A stretch of DNA of 45,452 nt. It comes from Methanosarcinaceae archaeon (GTDB taxonomy: Archaea; Halobacteriota; Methanosarcinia; Methanosarcinales; Methanosarcinaceae). The DNA is taken from positions 1 through 45,452 of the forward strand of contig JAFGOO010000074.1 in NCBI GenBank assembly GCA_016926455.1, read 5' to 3'. Positions 17,198 to 25,160 of the stretch are shown here, one piece after another. Position 1 is the stretch's first letter; the number at the start of each line of letters is the position of its first letter. The translations under genes and the position numbers were made by a program. The notes beneath the pieces were generated by a model that was not told the origin of the DNA, did no database searches, and saw only the letters and a program-made list of their open reading frames with translations.

Positions 17198-18301
17198 ATG
17201 GATAAAATCAAAATCGCAATTATAGGTCTTGGAAATTGTGCGAGTTCATTGATTCAAGGCATCGAGTATTACAAAAACAAAAAAGACAATGATGCGATCG
17301 GTTTGATGCACTGGGAAATCGGAGGCTATAAACCTAGTGATATTAAAGTTGTTGCTGCATTTGACATTGATGGGAGGAAAGTGGGGAAGGATGTATCAGA
17401 AGCGATGTTTGAACTCCCAAACTGCACAACAGTTTTTTACAAAGACATCCCAAAGACCGGAACCATTGTGAGAATGGGGAAAGTTCTAGATGGAATTGCA
17501 GACCATATGAAAGATTTCGATGATAAATACACCTTTGTTCTGGCAGACGAGACTGAACCCTCAAAAGAGGAGATAGTCAGCATACTGCAAGAATCGGGAG
17601 CAGAGATACTGTTGAATTATCTGCCCGTGGGTTCTGAGGATGCTACACGTTTTTATGCTGAATGTGCTCTTGAAGCTGGATTGGGATACATCAACAATAT
17701 GCCTGTTTTTATAGCGAGTGATCCGTATTGGTCTGTGAGATTCAAAGAAAAAGGCATTCCTATAGTTGGTGACGATATAAAGGCCCAGATTGGTGCTACA
17801 ATCACCCACAGGACGCTGGCTGACCTTTTCAGAAAAAGGGGGGTGAAATTGGAAAGGACGTACCAGATAAACACTGGAGGAAACACTGATTTCCTTAACA
17901 TGCTCAACAGAAACAGGCTTGTCTCAAAAAGGATTTCCAAGACAGAGGCAGTCCAGTCCGTTGCAGCCGAGAGGCTTGATGATGAAAATATCCATATTGG
18001 ACCCAGTGATTATGTTCCATGGCAAAAGGATAACAAGGTGTGTTTCTTAAGGATGGAAGGCAGGCTCTTCGGTGATGTGCCGATGAATATGGAACTGAGG
18101 TTATCTGTGGAAGATTCACCGAATTCCGCTGGCGTGGTCATCGATGCTGTCAGATGTTGCAAACTGGCACTTGATAGGGGAATAGGTGGAATTTTGACCT
18201 CACCCTCTGCATACTTCATGAAACATCCACCTAGACAGTACACAGATGACGATGCATGCAGGATGACCGATGAGTTCATCGCCGGCAAAAGAGATAGCTG
18301 A
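17198..18301 (+). CDS. ino1: Myo-inositol-1-phosphate synthase
   Basis: A 367-residue enzyme converting glucose 6-phosphate to inositol 1-phosphate. Motifs: IAIIGLGNCASSLIQG at the N terminus (NAD loop), NYLPVGSEDATRFYAECAL, GDDIKAQIGATITHR, YQINTGGNTDFLNM, and SPNSAGVVIDAVRCCKLA. In archaea the product goes into archaetidylinositol lipids and, in some, the solute di-inositol phosphate. Its 3' end overlaps the next frame by 32 bases. Confidence 0.92.
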   Translation: MDKIKIAIIGLGNCASSLIQGIEYYKNKKDNDAIGLMHWEIGGYKPSDIKVVAAFDIDGRKVGKDVSEAMFELPNCTTVFYKDIPKTGTIVRMGKVLDGIADHMKDFDDKYTFVLADETEPSKEEIVSILQESGAEILLNYLPVGSEDATRFYAECALEAGLGYINNMPVFIASDPYWSVRFKEKGIPIVGDDIKAQIGATITHRTLADLFRKRGVKLERTYQINTGGNTDFLNMLNRNRLVSKRISKTEAVQSVAAERLDDENIHIGPSDYVPWQKDNKVCFLRMEGRLFGDVPMNMELRLSVEDSPNSAGVVIDAVRCCKLALDRGIGGILTSPSAYFMKHPPRQYTDDDACRMTDEFIAGKRDS

Positions 18302-19130
18302 ATGTTCATCTCTTGATGTTCCAAATAGTGTTTTTGGGATTGATTTCAGTGGCGCAGAGAATGCCTACAAGAAGATCTGGGTCAGCAAAGGAACCATCAC
18401 CAGCAACATTCTGCACATTCATGAGTCACGACGAATAGCAGATTACATGCAGAAAGGAAACAAGCATGTAAGCCGGGATAAGTGTCTTATTATACTTAAA
18501 AAGCTTATCGCAGGTGAGCAACATGCAGCTTTTGGTCTCGATTTTCCTTTTTCGTTACCCACCTTGGTTTTGGACAATGAAGATTGGGATGCCTTTGTAA
18601 GGCAGTTCCCGGAAAGGTATAAGACACCAGAGCAGTTCCGTGAGTCCTGCCGCAATGCAACTCAGAACAAAGAGTTCAAAAGGCGTACGGAAAAGGAAAA
18701 CAAGGCACCATTCTGTGCTTATAACCTTTGGCTCTTTAAGCAGACCTATTTTGGAATCCGGGATGTTCTTCGCCCACTTGCAATCGGTAAAAAGGCCTGC
18801 ATCCTTCCAGTGCAATCGTGTGAAAAGGGAAAACCTTGGGTCCTTGAAATCTGTCCTGCATCTACACTAAAGCAGGAAGGTGTATACATTCCCTACAAAG
18901 GTAAAACGGAAGTAAAACAACAGTCTCGAAGCCAGATTCTTGAGTATCTGTCCACTAGAGGCGTTTTGGTATCTTCCGATGTGCTTGAAATTGCAATCGA
19001 AAACAGTGAAGGTGATGCACTGGACAGTGTTATTGCAGCGTTTGCCACCTATCGGGCACTACAGGAACCTGAAAAACTTACGACAACGCGTCCTGCTATC
19101 TATAAAAGAGAGGGGTATATTTTTGCTTAG
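18270..19130 (+). CDS. DUF429 protein (predicted RNase H-fold nuclease)
   Basis: A 286-residue protein of the DUF429 family. VFGIDFSGAENAYKKIWVSKG near residue 22 resembles the first strand and Asp of an RNase H-like fold; FGLDFPFSLP near 90 and EGDALDSVIAAFATYRA near 250 give further acidic positions. Enzymatic activity is unproven. The assigned ATG overlaps ino1 by 32 bases, and translation could start a little later. Ends in TAG, with TAA six codons on. Confidence 0.75.
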   Translation: MSSSPAKEIAECSSLDVPNSVFGIDFSGAENAYKKIWVSKGTITSNILHIHESRRIADYMQKGNKHVSRDKCLIILKKLIAGEQHAAFGLDFPFSLPTLVLDNEDWDAFVRQFPERYKTPEQFRESCRNATQNKEFKRRTEKENKAPFCAYNLWLFKQTYFGIRDVLRPLAIGKKACILPVQSCEKGKPWVLEICPASTLKQEGVYIPYKGKTEVKQQSRSQILEYLSTRGVLVSSDVLEIAIENSEGDALDSVIAAFATYRALQEPEKLTTTRPAIYKREGYIFA

Positions 19131-19213
19131 TATAAAAGGATAAAAAACTAACACATTAAAATCAAATACGCCGCCTGAACCCGTAAAAGTTTTCAAGCGG
19201 CTTGAACGTCCAC

Positions 19214-19759
19214 CTATCCCCGTTTTACCCCGACGATGTCATAGATATCTTCTGGTTTTTCCATGATCGTGATGTTCTCCATCTCTGCCAATTTTTCAGA
19301 ATTCGATACATCGATCTCGCGCATCTTGAGTATCATTTCCTTCCCCATAGGTGAATAAGTTTTGACCTTCCCACGCGTTTGGTCCACAGGGAGAATGTAG
19401 ATAGGTGTACTGCCTTTTGAGGTCTGGGCCACGGCATTGGTCACCAGTGTATCAGCGATACCGTGTACCATCTTTGCCACGGTGTTCGCTGTTGCTGGTG
19501 CAATTAAAAGCATATCATAATACCCCAGCTGGAGCGGTCCGGCAATAAAGGGTGAATTGGGACCAGCATCTATCTTGAAATTAGGGAAATCTCTCTGGAT
19601 GTCATCCCACATCCGGTACCATTTCATCACGGTTTCCCCTTCTTTTGACAAAAAGACCATGAAATCAATATCGGTTTTCTTCTTGATATCCACCATGACA
19701 TTATACGTCTCACGTATAAGGTCTCCTGAACCTGTAATTCCCCATGCTATGCGTTTCAA
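19214..19759 (-). CDS. afpA: Archaeoflavoprotein AfpA-type
   Basis: A 181-residue flavin-binding protein of the flavoprotein (HFCD) fold: KRIAWGITGSGDLIRETYNVM at the start (flavin phosphate loop), PFIAGPLQLGYYDMLLIAPATANTVAKMVHGIADTLVTNAV in the middle. This fits AfpA of Archaeoglobus, an electron-transfer FMN protein, and also the related dihydromethanopterin reductase DmrB of Methanosarcina. It lies 31 bases after rubrerythrin, in a redox operon, which favours AfpA. Ends in TAG; TGA follows six codons later. Confidence 0.8.
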   Translation of the reverse strand: MKRIAWGITGSGDLIRETYNVMVDIKKKTDIDFMVFLSKEGETVMKWYRMWDDIQRDFPNFKIDAGPNSPFIAGPLQLGYYDMLLIAPATANTVAKMVHGIADTLVTNAVAQTSKGSTPIYILPVDQTRGKVKTYSPMGKEMILKMREIDVSNSEKLAEMENITIMEKPEDIYDIVGVKRG

Positions 19760-19790
19760 TTTATTTCCTCCTCTGATTGTTTTTAACTAA

Positions 19791-20366
19791 TTAATAACTC
19801 CTACCCCAAAGTTCAAAGTATGCCCTCTCGTGCGCACATGCAGGACATTCCTCAGGTGCCTCTTCATCGTAATGAATATAGCCGCAGTTGCGGCATTTCC
19901 ACTTCATGACACTATTGCGCTTAAATACACTGTTCTTGTCGATATTCTCAATGAGTGCAAGGTATCGTTCTTCATGACCCTTCTCAGCGATTGCTATATT
20001 CCTGAAGACATATGCAATTTCTGAAAATCCTTCCTTTTCAGCAGTTTCTGCAAACTCTGGATACATCTGTGTATGTTCGTAGTTCTCACCCAAGGCTGAA
20101 GCTTCAAGATTAGATCTGGTATTACCTATTATGCCAGCAGGGAAGGATGCCGTGATCTGCAGCTCACCACCTTCGAGGAACTTAAAAAGCCTTTTAGCAT
20201 GTTCTTTCTCGTTATCCGCGGTCTCCAAGAATATACCAGCTATCTGTTCATATCCTGCCTTTTTTGCCTCAGATGCAAAATATGTGTAGCGGTTTCGGGC
20301 CTGTGACTCACCTGAAAATGCGGTTAAAAGGTTCTTTTCGGTTTGCGTTCCTTTCAATTTTTCCAT
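19791..20366 (-). CDS. rbr: Rubrerythrin
   Basis: A 191-residue protein with an N-terminal diiron four-helix bundle (SGESQARNRYTYFA, ETADNEKEHAKRLF, AETAEKEGFSEIA, IAIAEKGHEERYL) and a C-terminal rubredoxin-like iron site with CRNCGYIHY and CPACAHERAYFE. It reduces hydrogen peroxide to water. GGAGAATAAAAATATG-like residues precede the start. Its electron donor may be the flavoproteins and ferredoxin encoded on either side. Confidence 0.95.
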   Translation of the reverse strand: MEKLKGTQTEKNLLTAFSGESQARNRYTYFASEAKKAGYEQIAGIFLETADNEKEHAKRLFKFLEGGELQITASFPAGIIGNTRSNLEASALGENYEHTQMYPEFAETAEKEGFSEIAYVFRNIAIAEKGHEERYLALIENIDKNSVFKRNSVMKWKCRNCGYIHYDEEAPEECPACAHERAYFELWGRSY

Positions 20367-20417
20367 ATTTTTATTCTCCTATACTTATGATTCATTACAA
20401 AAACCTCTATTCCCTCA

Positions 20418-21128
20418 TCAATCTTGATACTCTGTAAAATATTCTTTTTTAATACGCTCCACTGGTATTCTAAAATCACTCATCAGTTGTACCATGACTT
20501 CCATAAGCCTTGGGGGACCGCATAGATAGAATACGCGTTCCCTGTAATCCGCTATCTCCCTTGCTATCAAGTTCTCGCAGATCCGCTCTCGGCAACCTTT
20601 CCATTCATCTCCTGCCCGTGTCAGTGTGTGCACAACTTTCAGGTTTTTGTTCTGCAATTGTAACTGCTCAAGTTCGTCCCTGAAAGCAATGTCTTTCTCG
20701 GTTTTATTACTGCTCACAAGAGTTACTTTGGTCCCGAGTTTTAGGTCAGTGCAGTACCTGCAGATACTTATCATTGGAGTAATCCCAATGCCTCCACTTA
20801 GAAGTGCTATTTTATTGTATTCCCCTTCAAAGGTCATCTGTCCATAAGGACCGTCAATACCCACTAAATCACCGGTGACCAAGACATCAAGAACATTGGA
20901 AAAATCATGTCCAGTAAACTTTTTCGTAAATTCTATATGGTCTTTTTTGGTCGGGCTGCTTGAGATGGTAAAAGGTTTGCGCATCTTTTCGTCCAAGACA
21001 TTAAGAGTGATGAACATGTATTGTCCAGCTTTATAATCAAAATCTACCGGTCTCTTAAACCTGAAACTTTTTACATCATGGGTCTGCTGTATGATTTCTG
21101 TGACAACTTCATCGAATTCCACAACCAA
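20418..21128 (-). CDS. Ferredoxin-NAD(P)+ reductase-like FAD/NAD(P) oxidoreductase
   Basis: A 236-residue two-domain flavoprotein: FAD domain with DYKAGQYMFI and RKPFTISSSPT (the RxYS/T-type FAD motif), then NAD(P) domain with LLSGGIGITPMISI and YLCGPPRLMEVM. It moves electrons between NAD(P)H and a one-electron carrier. No iron-sulfur domain is attached; the ferredoxin gene 150 bases upstream could supply one. It lies 51 bases before rubrerythrin. Confidence 0.88.
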   Translation of the reverse strand: MVVEFDEVVTEIIQQTHDVKSFRFKRPVDFDYKAGQYMFITLNVLDEKMRKPFTISSSPTKKDHIEFTKKFTGHDFSNVLDVLVTGDLVGIDGPYGQMTFEGEYNKIALLSGGIGITPMISICRYCTDLKLGTKVTLVSSNKTEKDIAFRDELEQLQLQNKNLKVVHTLTRAGDEWKGCRERICENLIAREIADYRERVFYLCGPPRLMEVMVQLMSDFRIPVERIKKEYFTEYQD

Positions 21129-21278
21129 TTACTCCCTTTATTCATTTCTTTTATAAACTTTCAGTTTTAAACATTGTTTCATCTACAACAACCTGATGAG
21201 TCCACTCATCCTTACCCCTTCAGATTTTATGGGCATTCTCTAAGATACGGAATCATTATCGGGATTTTACGACATCAT

Positions 21279-21470
21279 TTATGGAAGTGTTATTGCTCCC
21301 TTCGGGCACTCCTCAACACATGCCCCACACTCGGTACAGTCATCCGGAAGTGCAACAATAACTTTTATGTTTCCAGATTCGTCTTCTTTCAGTTCCAGTA
21401 CATCCATAGGGCATATCTCAACACATGCCCCGATTCCATCACATTTGTTCCTATCTATCTCTGGTGGCAT
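21279..21470 (-). CDS. Small dicluster-type ferredoxin with one cysteine missing
   Basis: A 63-residue ferredoxin. The second motif CTECGACVEECP is a complete CxxCxxCxxxCP. The first is CDGIGACVEICP, in which the second cysteine of the set is Ile (residue 13); residues 10, 16 and 20 keep Cys. Such a site may carry a 3Fe-4S cluster or a labile 4Fe-4S cluster. First gene of the ferredoxin, reductase, rubrerythrin, afpA series on the minus strand, so probably its soluble electron carrier. Confidence 0.9.
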   Translation of the reverse strand: MPPEIDRNKCDGIGACVEICPMDVLELKEDESGNIKVIVALPDDCTECGACVEECPKGAITLP

Positions 21471-21515
21471 ATACTCTAACCCCCCAATATTTATCCGCCT
21501 ATTATTTATCCTCAG

Positions 21516-21603
21516 AACGTAACTCGGGCTTTACCGACCTTTCCTGAATATTGCGTGCGAATGTCAAAGCATGCAACAACCCAGATTATTAGCCCACGTT
21601 TTT
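21516..21603 (+). ncRNA. Candidate structured RNA in the 21471-21781 gap
   Basis: Within AT-rich DNA an 88-base GC-richer block can fold: AACGT and GGGCT (21516-21530) pair with AGCCC and ACGTT (21591-21600), enclosing TGCGTGC (21552-21558) paired with GCATGCA (21569-21575), and ending in a T run. A TATA-like AATATTTATCC (21486-21496) lies 20-30 bases before it. Function unknown; it could instead be an operator region for the divergent ferredoxin operon. The rest of the gap shows nothing beyond a promoter-like TTTAAATAATATC near 21742. Confidence 0.3.
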
Positions 21604-21781
21604 CCTGAAACTTAGATTAGACTTCAGTATATATCTATTTTTTGTCAGTTTTATTTTACTTTTTTGGAGGGTGATTGATATTGGATATGCATGTTTCATA
21701 TTTTGCTGCAAAAAGGAGAAAGATGCGTTTTGAAATAGGTTCTTTAAATAATATCAACTCAAATAGCGTAATTAAAATAAT

Positions 21782-22087
21782 ATGGAAAAAAACATGTATC
21801 TGCAAATAGCAATAGTTGCTTACGTAGTGGTCCTGTTCCTTACAATGCGTGATATTCGTATCTTTAAACGCACAGGGATTGTTTCATACAGAAAGGGAGC
21901 CTTGAAGGGAATTGTAGCCTCAACCATAGTACTGATTGGTGTTTTGATGGTTGGAGTTAATTCAGAACTGGGCATTCTCATCGTATTGATAGGTCTTTAT
22001 ATTAATCAAAAGGGTGTTCGAGAAAATGTTTTTACAGATGCGACAGCACTTGAGCGGCTGCTGGGAAAGACGGATTACCACAGGTAA
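21782..22087 (+). CDS. Hypothetical small membrane protein
   Basis: A 101-residue protein I do not recognise. It has two or three hydrophobic segments (about 5-21, 43-60 and 64-76), a basic stretch between the first two (RDIRIFKRTG and SYRKGALKG), and a polar tail after GVRENVFTDAT. No Shine-Dalgarno sequence is evident; a TATA-like tract 30-40 bases upstream suggests a very short leader. It precedes lysS by 99 bases, which contain the lysS promoter. Confidence 0.6.
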   Translation: MEKNMYLQIAIVAYVVVLFLTMRDIRIFKRTGIVSYRKGALKGIVASTIVLIGVLMVGVNSELGILIVLIGLYINQKGVRENVFTDATALERLLGKTDYHR

Positions 22088-22123
22088 AAGGCCGTGTATG
22101 TGGGTTCACATCACAAACAAAGC

Positions 22124-22135
22124 TTAAATATATAA
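22124..22135 (+). promoter_or_regulatory. TATA box for lysS
   Basis: TTAAATATATAA lies about 55-60 bases ahead of the lysS start, preceded by purines as in a BRE element. Confidence 0.5.
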
Positions 22136-22186
22136 CAGTGTTTTAAGTTCCCGGAGCGAACCACAATTTTTATCTGGTGAAATAAG

Positions 22187-23785
22187 ATGGCAGAAATCAC
22201 TCATTGGGCAGATACTGTAGCAGAAGATGCACTGAAGCTTGGCAAACAGCACATCGTTGCAAGTGGTATTACACCGTCTGGACATATCCATATCGGTAAC
22301 ATGCGGGAAGTTGTGACCGCAGACGCTGCTTACCGGGCATTGATTGATAAAGGTGCAGAAGCAGAATTGATTTACATAGCAGATAACTTTGACCCTCTTC
22401 GAAAGATTTATCCATTCCTTCAGGAAAGTTATGCAGAACATGTTGGGAAGCCATTATCAGAGATACCATGCCCCTGTGGAAAGTGCAAAAACTATGCCGA
22501 ACATTTTCTGAAACCATTCTTTGAGGCTCTGAAACGTCTTGGAATTCGCCCGAAGGTATACAGGGTTGACGAACTATACAAAAACGGCGCATACACAGAG
22601 GCAATAAAGACAGCGCTCATCAAACGGGATAAGATTGCAAGGATAATAGAAGAACTGACCGGAAAGACGATAGCTTCCGACTGGAGCCCATTTAACCCAG
22701 TATGCAGCAGTTGTGGAAGAATTAACACCACCAAGGTAACAGGTTTTGACGCTGATGCAGAGACAGTGGACTATACCTGTTCCTGCGGACACTCAGGTGC
22801 TGTATCAATGAAAGGTGGTGGCAAACTCACCTGGCGCGTGGACTGGGCTGCCCGGTGGAAGATTTTGGGTGTGACCGTTGAACCCTTCGGTAAGGACCAT
22901 GCATCAAAGGGAGGTTCATACGACACAGGCGTTCGAATAACAAGGGAGATATATGGGTACGAGCCGCCGCATCCAATCGTGTACGAGTGGATCATGCTCG
23001 GAAAGAAAGGTGCAATGTCGTCCTCAACCGGTGTTGTTGTCTCGATTTCGGATATGCTGAAAGTGGTACCACCCGAGATATTGAGGTATCTTATCATCAG
23101 GACAAAGCCTGAAAAGCATATCCAGTTCGACCCTGCTCTGCCGCTTCTCACACTGGTTGAAGATTATGAAAGGTTAAAATCCACCACAAATGCAATAGGA
23201 TACGATAAGCGCGTCTTTGGACTGTCCCATGCAACCGGTATATGCCACACGGATCTTTCCTTCAAACATATGGTTACCATTTACCAAGTTGCGGATGGTG
23301 ACTTTGGCCAAATAATAAAGATCGCTGGGCGTGCAGGATACGATACCAGGAATGAAAAATGCATAAGGGAACTTGCAGATAATGTGGGAAACTGGCTTGA
23401 GATGTATGCCCCTCCCTTTGCAAAGTTCAGTGTAAAGGAAACTCTCCCTGTCCAGGCTGCAACGCTTTCGAAGGTGCAAAAGGCGTTCCTTGGTGCGTTT
23501 GCAGAGATCATGGACGAAAGCGGTGAGTTGAGTGGTGAGGATTACCATAATCTTGTTTACACTGCAGCAGAAGAAGGTTCTCCGATACATGCAAGGATGA
23601 TGCAGGTCCTTGGACTTGAAATTGAGCCAGTAGTATTGAGCGTGAATCCAAAAGACATGTTCAAGGCAATTTACATTGCATTGCTCGGACAGCAGTCAGG
23701 TCCCAAGGCAGGCTGGTTCCTGTCCTCTCTTGAGAAGGATTTTCTGGTGGAACGCTTCAGGAGCGCTTCGATCTATAAACCATAG
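22187..23785 (+). CDS. lysS: Lysyl-tRNA synthetase, class I
   Basis: A 532-residue class I enzyme charging tRNA-Lys. SGITPSGHIHIGNMRE is the HIGH region, GAMSSSTGVVVS is the KMSKS-like loop, and Cys pairs CPCGKC (about 95) and CSSCGR/CSCGH (about 180-200) suggest bound zinc. Most bacteria use the unrelated class II enzyme, so this supports an archaeal source; some Methanosarcina carry both. It ends in TAG with TGA 22 codons downstream, inside the next gene. Confidence 0.95.
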   Translation: MAEITHWADTVAEDALKLGKQHIVASGITPSGHIHIGNMREVVTADAAYRALIDKGAEAELIYIADNFDPLRKIYPFLQESYAEHVGKPLSEIPCPCGKCKNYAEHFLKPFFEALKRLGIRPKVYRVDELYKNGAYTEAIKTALIKRDKIARIIEELTGKTIASDWSPFNPVCSSCGRINTTKVTGFDADAETVDYTCSCGHSGAVSMKGGGKLTWRVDWAARWKILGVTVEPFGKDHASKGGSYDTGVRITREIYGYEPPHPIVYEWIMLGKKGAMSSSTGVVVSISDMLKVVPPEILRYLIIRTKPEKHIQFDPALPLLTLVEDYERLKSTTNAIGYDKRVFGLSHATGICHTDLSFKHMVTIYQVADGDFGQIIKIAGRAGYDTRNEKCIRELADNVGNWLEMYAPPFAKFSVKETLPVQAATLSKVQKAFLGAFAEIMDESGELSGEDYHNLVYTAAEEGSPIHARMMQVLGLEIEPVVLSVNPKDMFKAIYIALLGQQSGPKAGWFLSSLEKDFLVERFRSASIYKP

Positions 23786-23790
23786 GAAGT

Positions 23791-24453
23791 ATGGGTCCAA
23801 CATCAAAACCAAAGTCTCATTTCTTGGCATGGGAGCAGGAATACAGTCATGTGATATGGGGAGGACCGAGGTCAATCTACGTGGTACGCACCCACCTGAA
23901 TCTTGGAAACCGCGTGCTGGATGCAGGGTGCGGGAACGGGCGTTATCTTCTACCATTGTCACGGATGTACCATACAGTCGGTGTCGATGTATCAGCCAAA
24001 GCCATTAAAATATCGAAATCTTATCTTGAAAAAGGCAACCTATATGCTGAGTATGCAGTATCGGCGATACATCAACTACCTTTTGCTGAAAAATCCTTCG
24101 ATGCAATTGTGTGTTTTGGTGTTCTACAGCACCTTTTTGAAGATGAGAGACGTGCTGCACTGGATGAGTTCAGGAGGGTTCTGGTGCTAGGTGGTTTGCT
24201 GTTTGCTGAGGTGCTTGGGGTGGAAGACATGAGGTATGGGGGGGAGGAGGTCGAACCTCATACCTTTTTGCGTAGGAATGGTATAATCTACCATTATTTT
24301 ACCTCAGAAGAACTGGAATCACTTCTGGATGGTTTTGAAACAGAGGTAATCGAGGACATAAAAAAGGAAAAAACGTTCAAGGGCAAATCTTACACCCGCC
24401 ACAGAATACAATCTGTGGCGCGTCTTAAAAATCAGAACGCTATTCCAAGATAA
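23791..24453 (+). CDS. SAM-dependent methyltransferase, class I
   Basis: A 220-residue Rossmann-fold methyltransferase with VLDAGCGNGRYLLPLS (SAM loop, about 43-58), VGVDVSAKAI, LPFAEKSFDAIVCFGVLQHL and EFRRVLVLGGLLFAEVLG. The arrangement resembles methyltransferase family 11 and the tRNA wobble methyltransferase Trm9-like group (Hx-QH motif), but the substrate is uncertain. It follows lysS after 5 bases, which may mean a tRNA-related role. Converges with and overlaps the next gene by 22 bases. Confidence 0.8.
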   Translation: MGPTSKPKSHFLAWEQEYSHVIWGGPRSIYVVRTHLNLGNRVLDAGCGNGRYLLPLSRMYHTVGVDVSAKAIKISKSYLEKGNLYAEYAVSAIHQLPFAEKSFDAIVCFGVLQHLFEDERRAALDEFRRVLVLGGLLFAEVLGVEDMRYGGEEVEPHTFLRRNGIIYHYFTSEELESLLDGFETEVIEDIKKEKTFKGKSYTRHRIQSVARLKNQNAIPR

Positions 24454-24680
24454 TGAAGCAGGATAATAAGAAGCGCTCCGACCGAACCTGCGACTGCACA
24501 TGTCAAGATAACAATCCAGCTATAGGCAATTCCAAGACCAAACACAACGTTTGCAACAACCAGCATTACAAGGCCCACAACCGTGTTTATTAACATATGC
24601 TTGATTGTTTTTAATATCTTGTACAGTAGTATTGCTGCGATTATTGCAACCAAAAAAACGATTAGTTCTGTTAATGGCAT
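24432..24680 (-). CDS. BofA-like small membrane protein
   Basis: An 82-residue protein with three hydrophobic segments and the pattern KHMLINTVVGLVMLVVAN, similar to the pro-sigmaK processing inhibitor BofA family, which is widespread in archaea with no known role there. AAGGGG lies six bases before the ATG at 24680, which I prefer to the in-frame ATG six codons further up. Confidence 0.7.
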   Translation of the reverse strand: MPLTELIVFLVAIIAAILLYKILKTIKHMLINTVVGLVMLVVANVVFGLGIAYSWIVILTCAVAGSVGALLIILLHYLGIAF

Positions 24681-24734
24681 GTTTATCCCCTTTAACATTA
24701 AAAACTGTAATATTTAATTGTTGCTATCAGATGA

Positions 24735-25160
24735 TTACGCATCCCTATTTTTTAAAGATTCAGCAAATTCACGAAGGATATTTTCCAGATGTTCCTGACC
24801 AGTATACTCTTTAATCTGAATATTTGGGTTTCCAAGGATCATGGCTGAAACATTTGCTTCTGGCTTATGTAGGCACAGCACAGGCAACCTGAGCCCTAGG
24901 GAGCGACATATTTCATATCCCACACCTATGGATGGGACCGTGACCTCAGCAATCAGGCAGTCACTTTTTTTCAGCAGGTTCATATCGCGCCCGTAGATGT
25001 CCTGCTCGGTAATGCTTGATTCTGTTTCAGCGATATCTTTATCAACTACATGTAAGCTCGTGACATCAAATCCCAAGTGGTTCAAGAAATCGCAGATATG
25101 CTGATATACAGGCAGCATTTGACGACCACCCCTTATGGAACCTGAGAAAAATACCTTCAT
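24735..25160 (-). CDS. Nucleoside 2-deoxyribosyltransferase-fold hydrolase (DNPH1/Rcl-like)
   Basis: A 141-residue protein beginning VFFSGSIRGGRQ, the hallmark of the DNPH1/Rcl group, with DMNLLKKSDCLIAEVTVPSIGVGYEICRSLG in the middle holding the nucleophilic Glu/Asp positions. The group cleaves the N-glycosidic bond of 2'-deoxynucleoside 5'-monophosphates and may clean up nucleotide pools. Its ATG overlaps the stop of the U32 gene (ATGA), so they are cotranslated. Confidence 0.8.
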   Translation of the reverse strand: MKVFFSGSIRGGRQMLPVYQHICDFLNHLGFDVTSLHVVDKDIAETESSITEQDIYGRDMNLLKKSDCLIAEVTVPSIGVGYEICRSLGLRLPVLCLHKPEANVSAMILGNPNIQIKEYTGQEHLENILREFAESLKNRDA

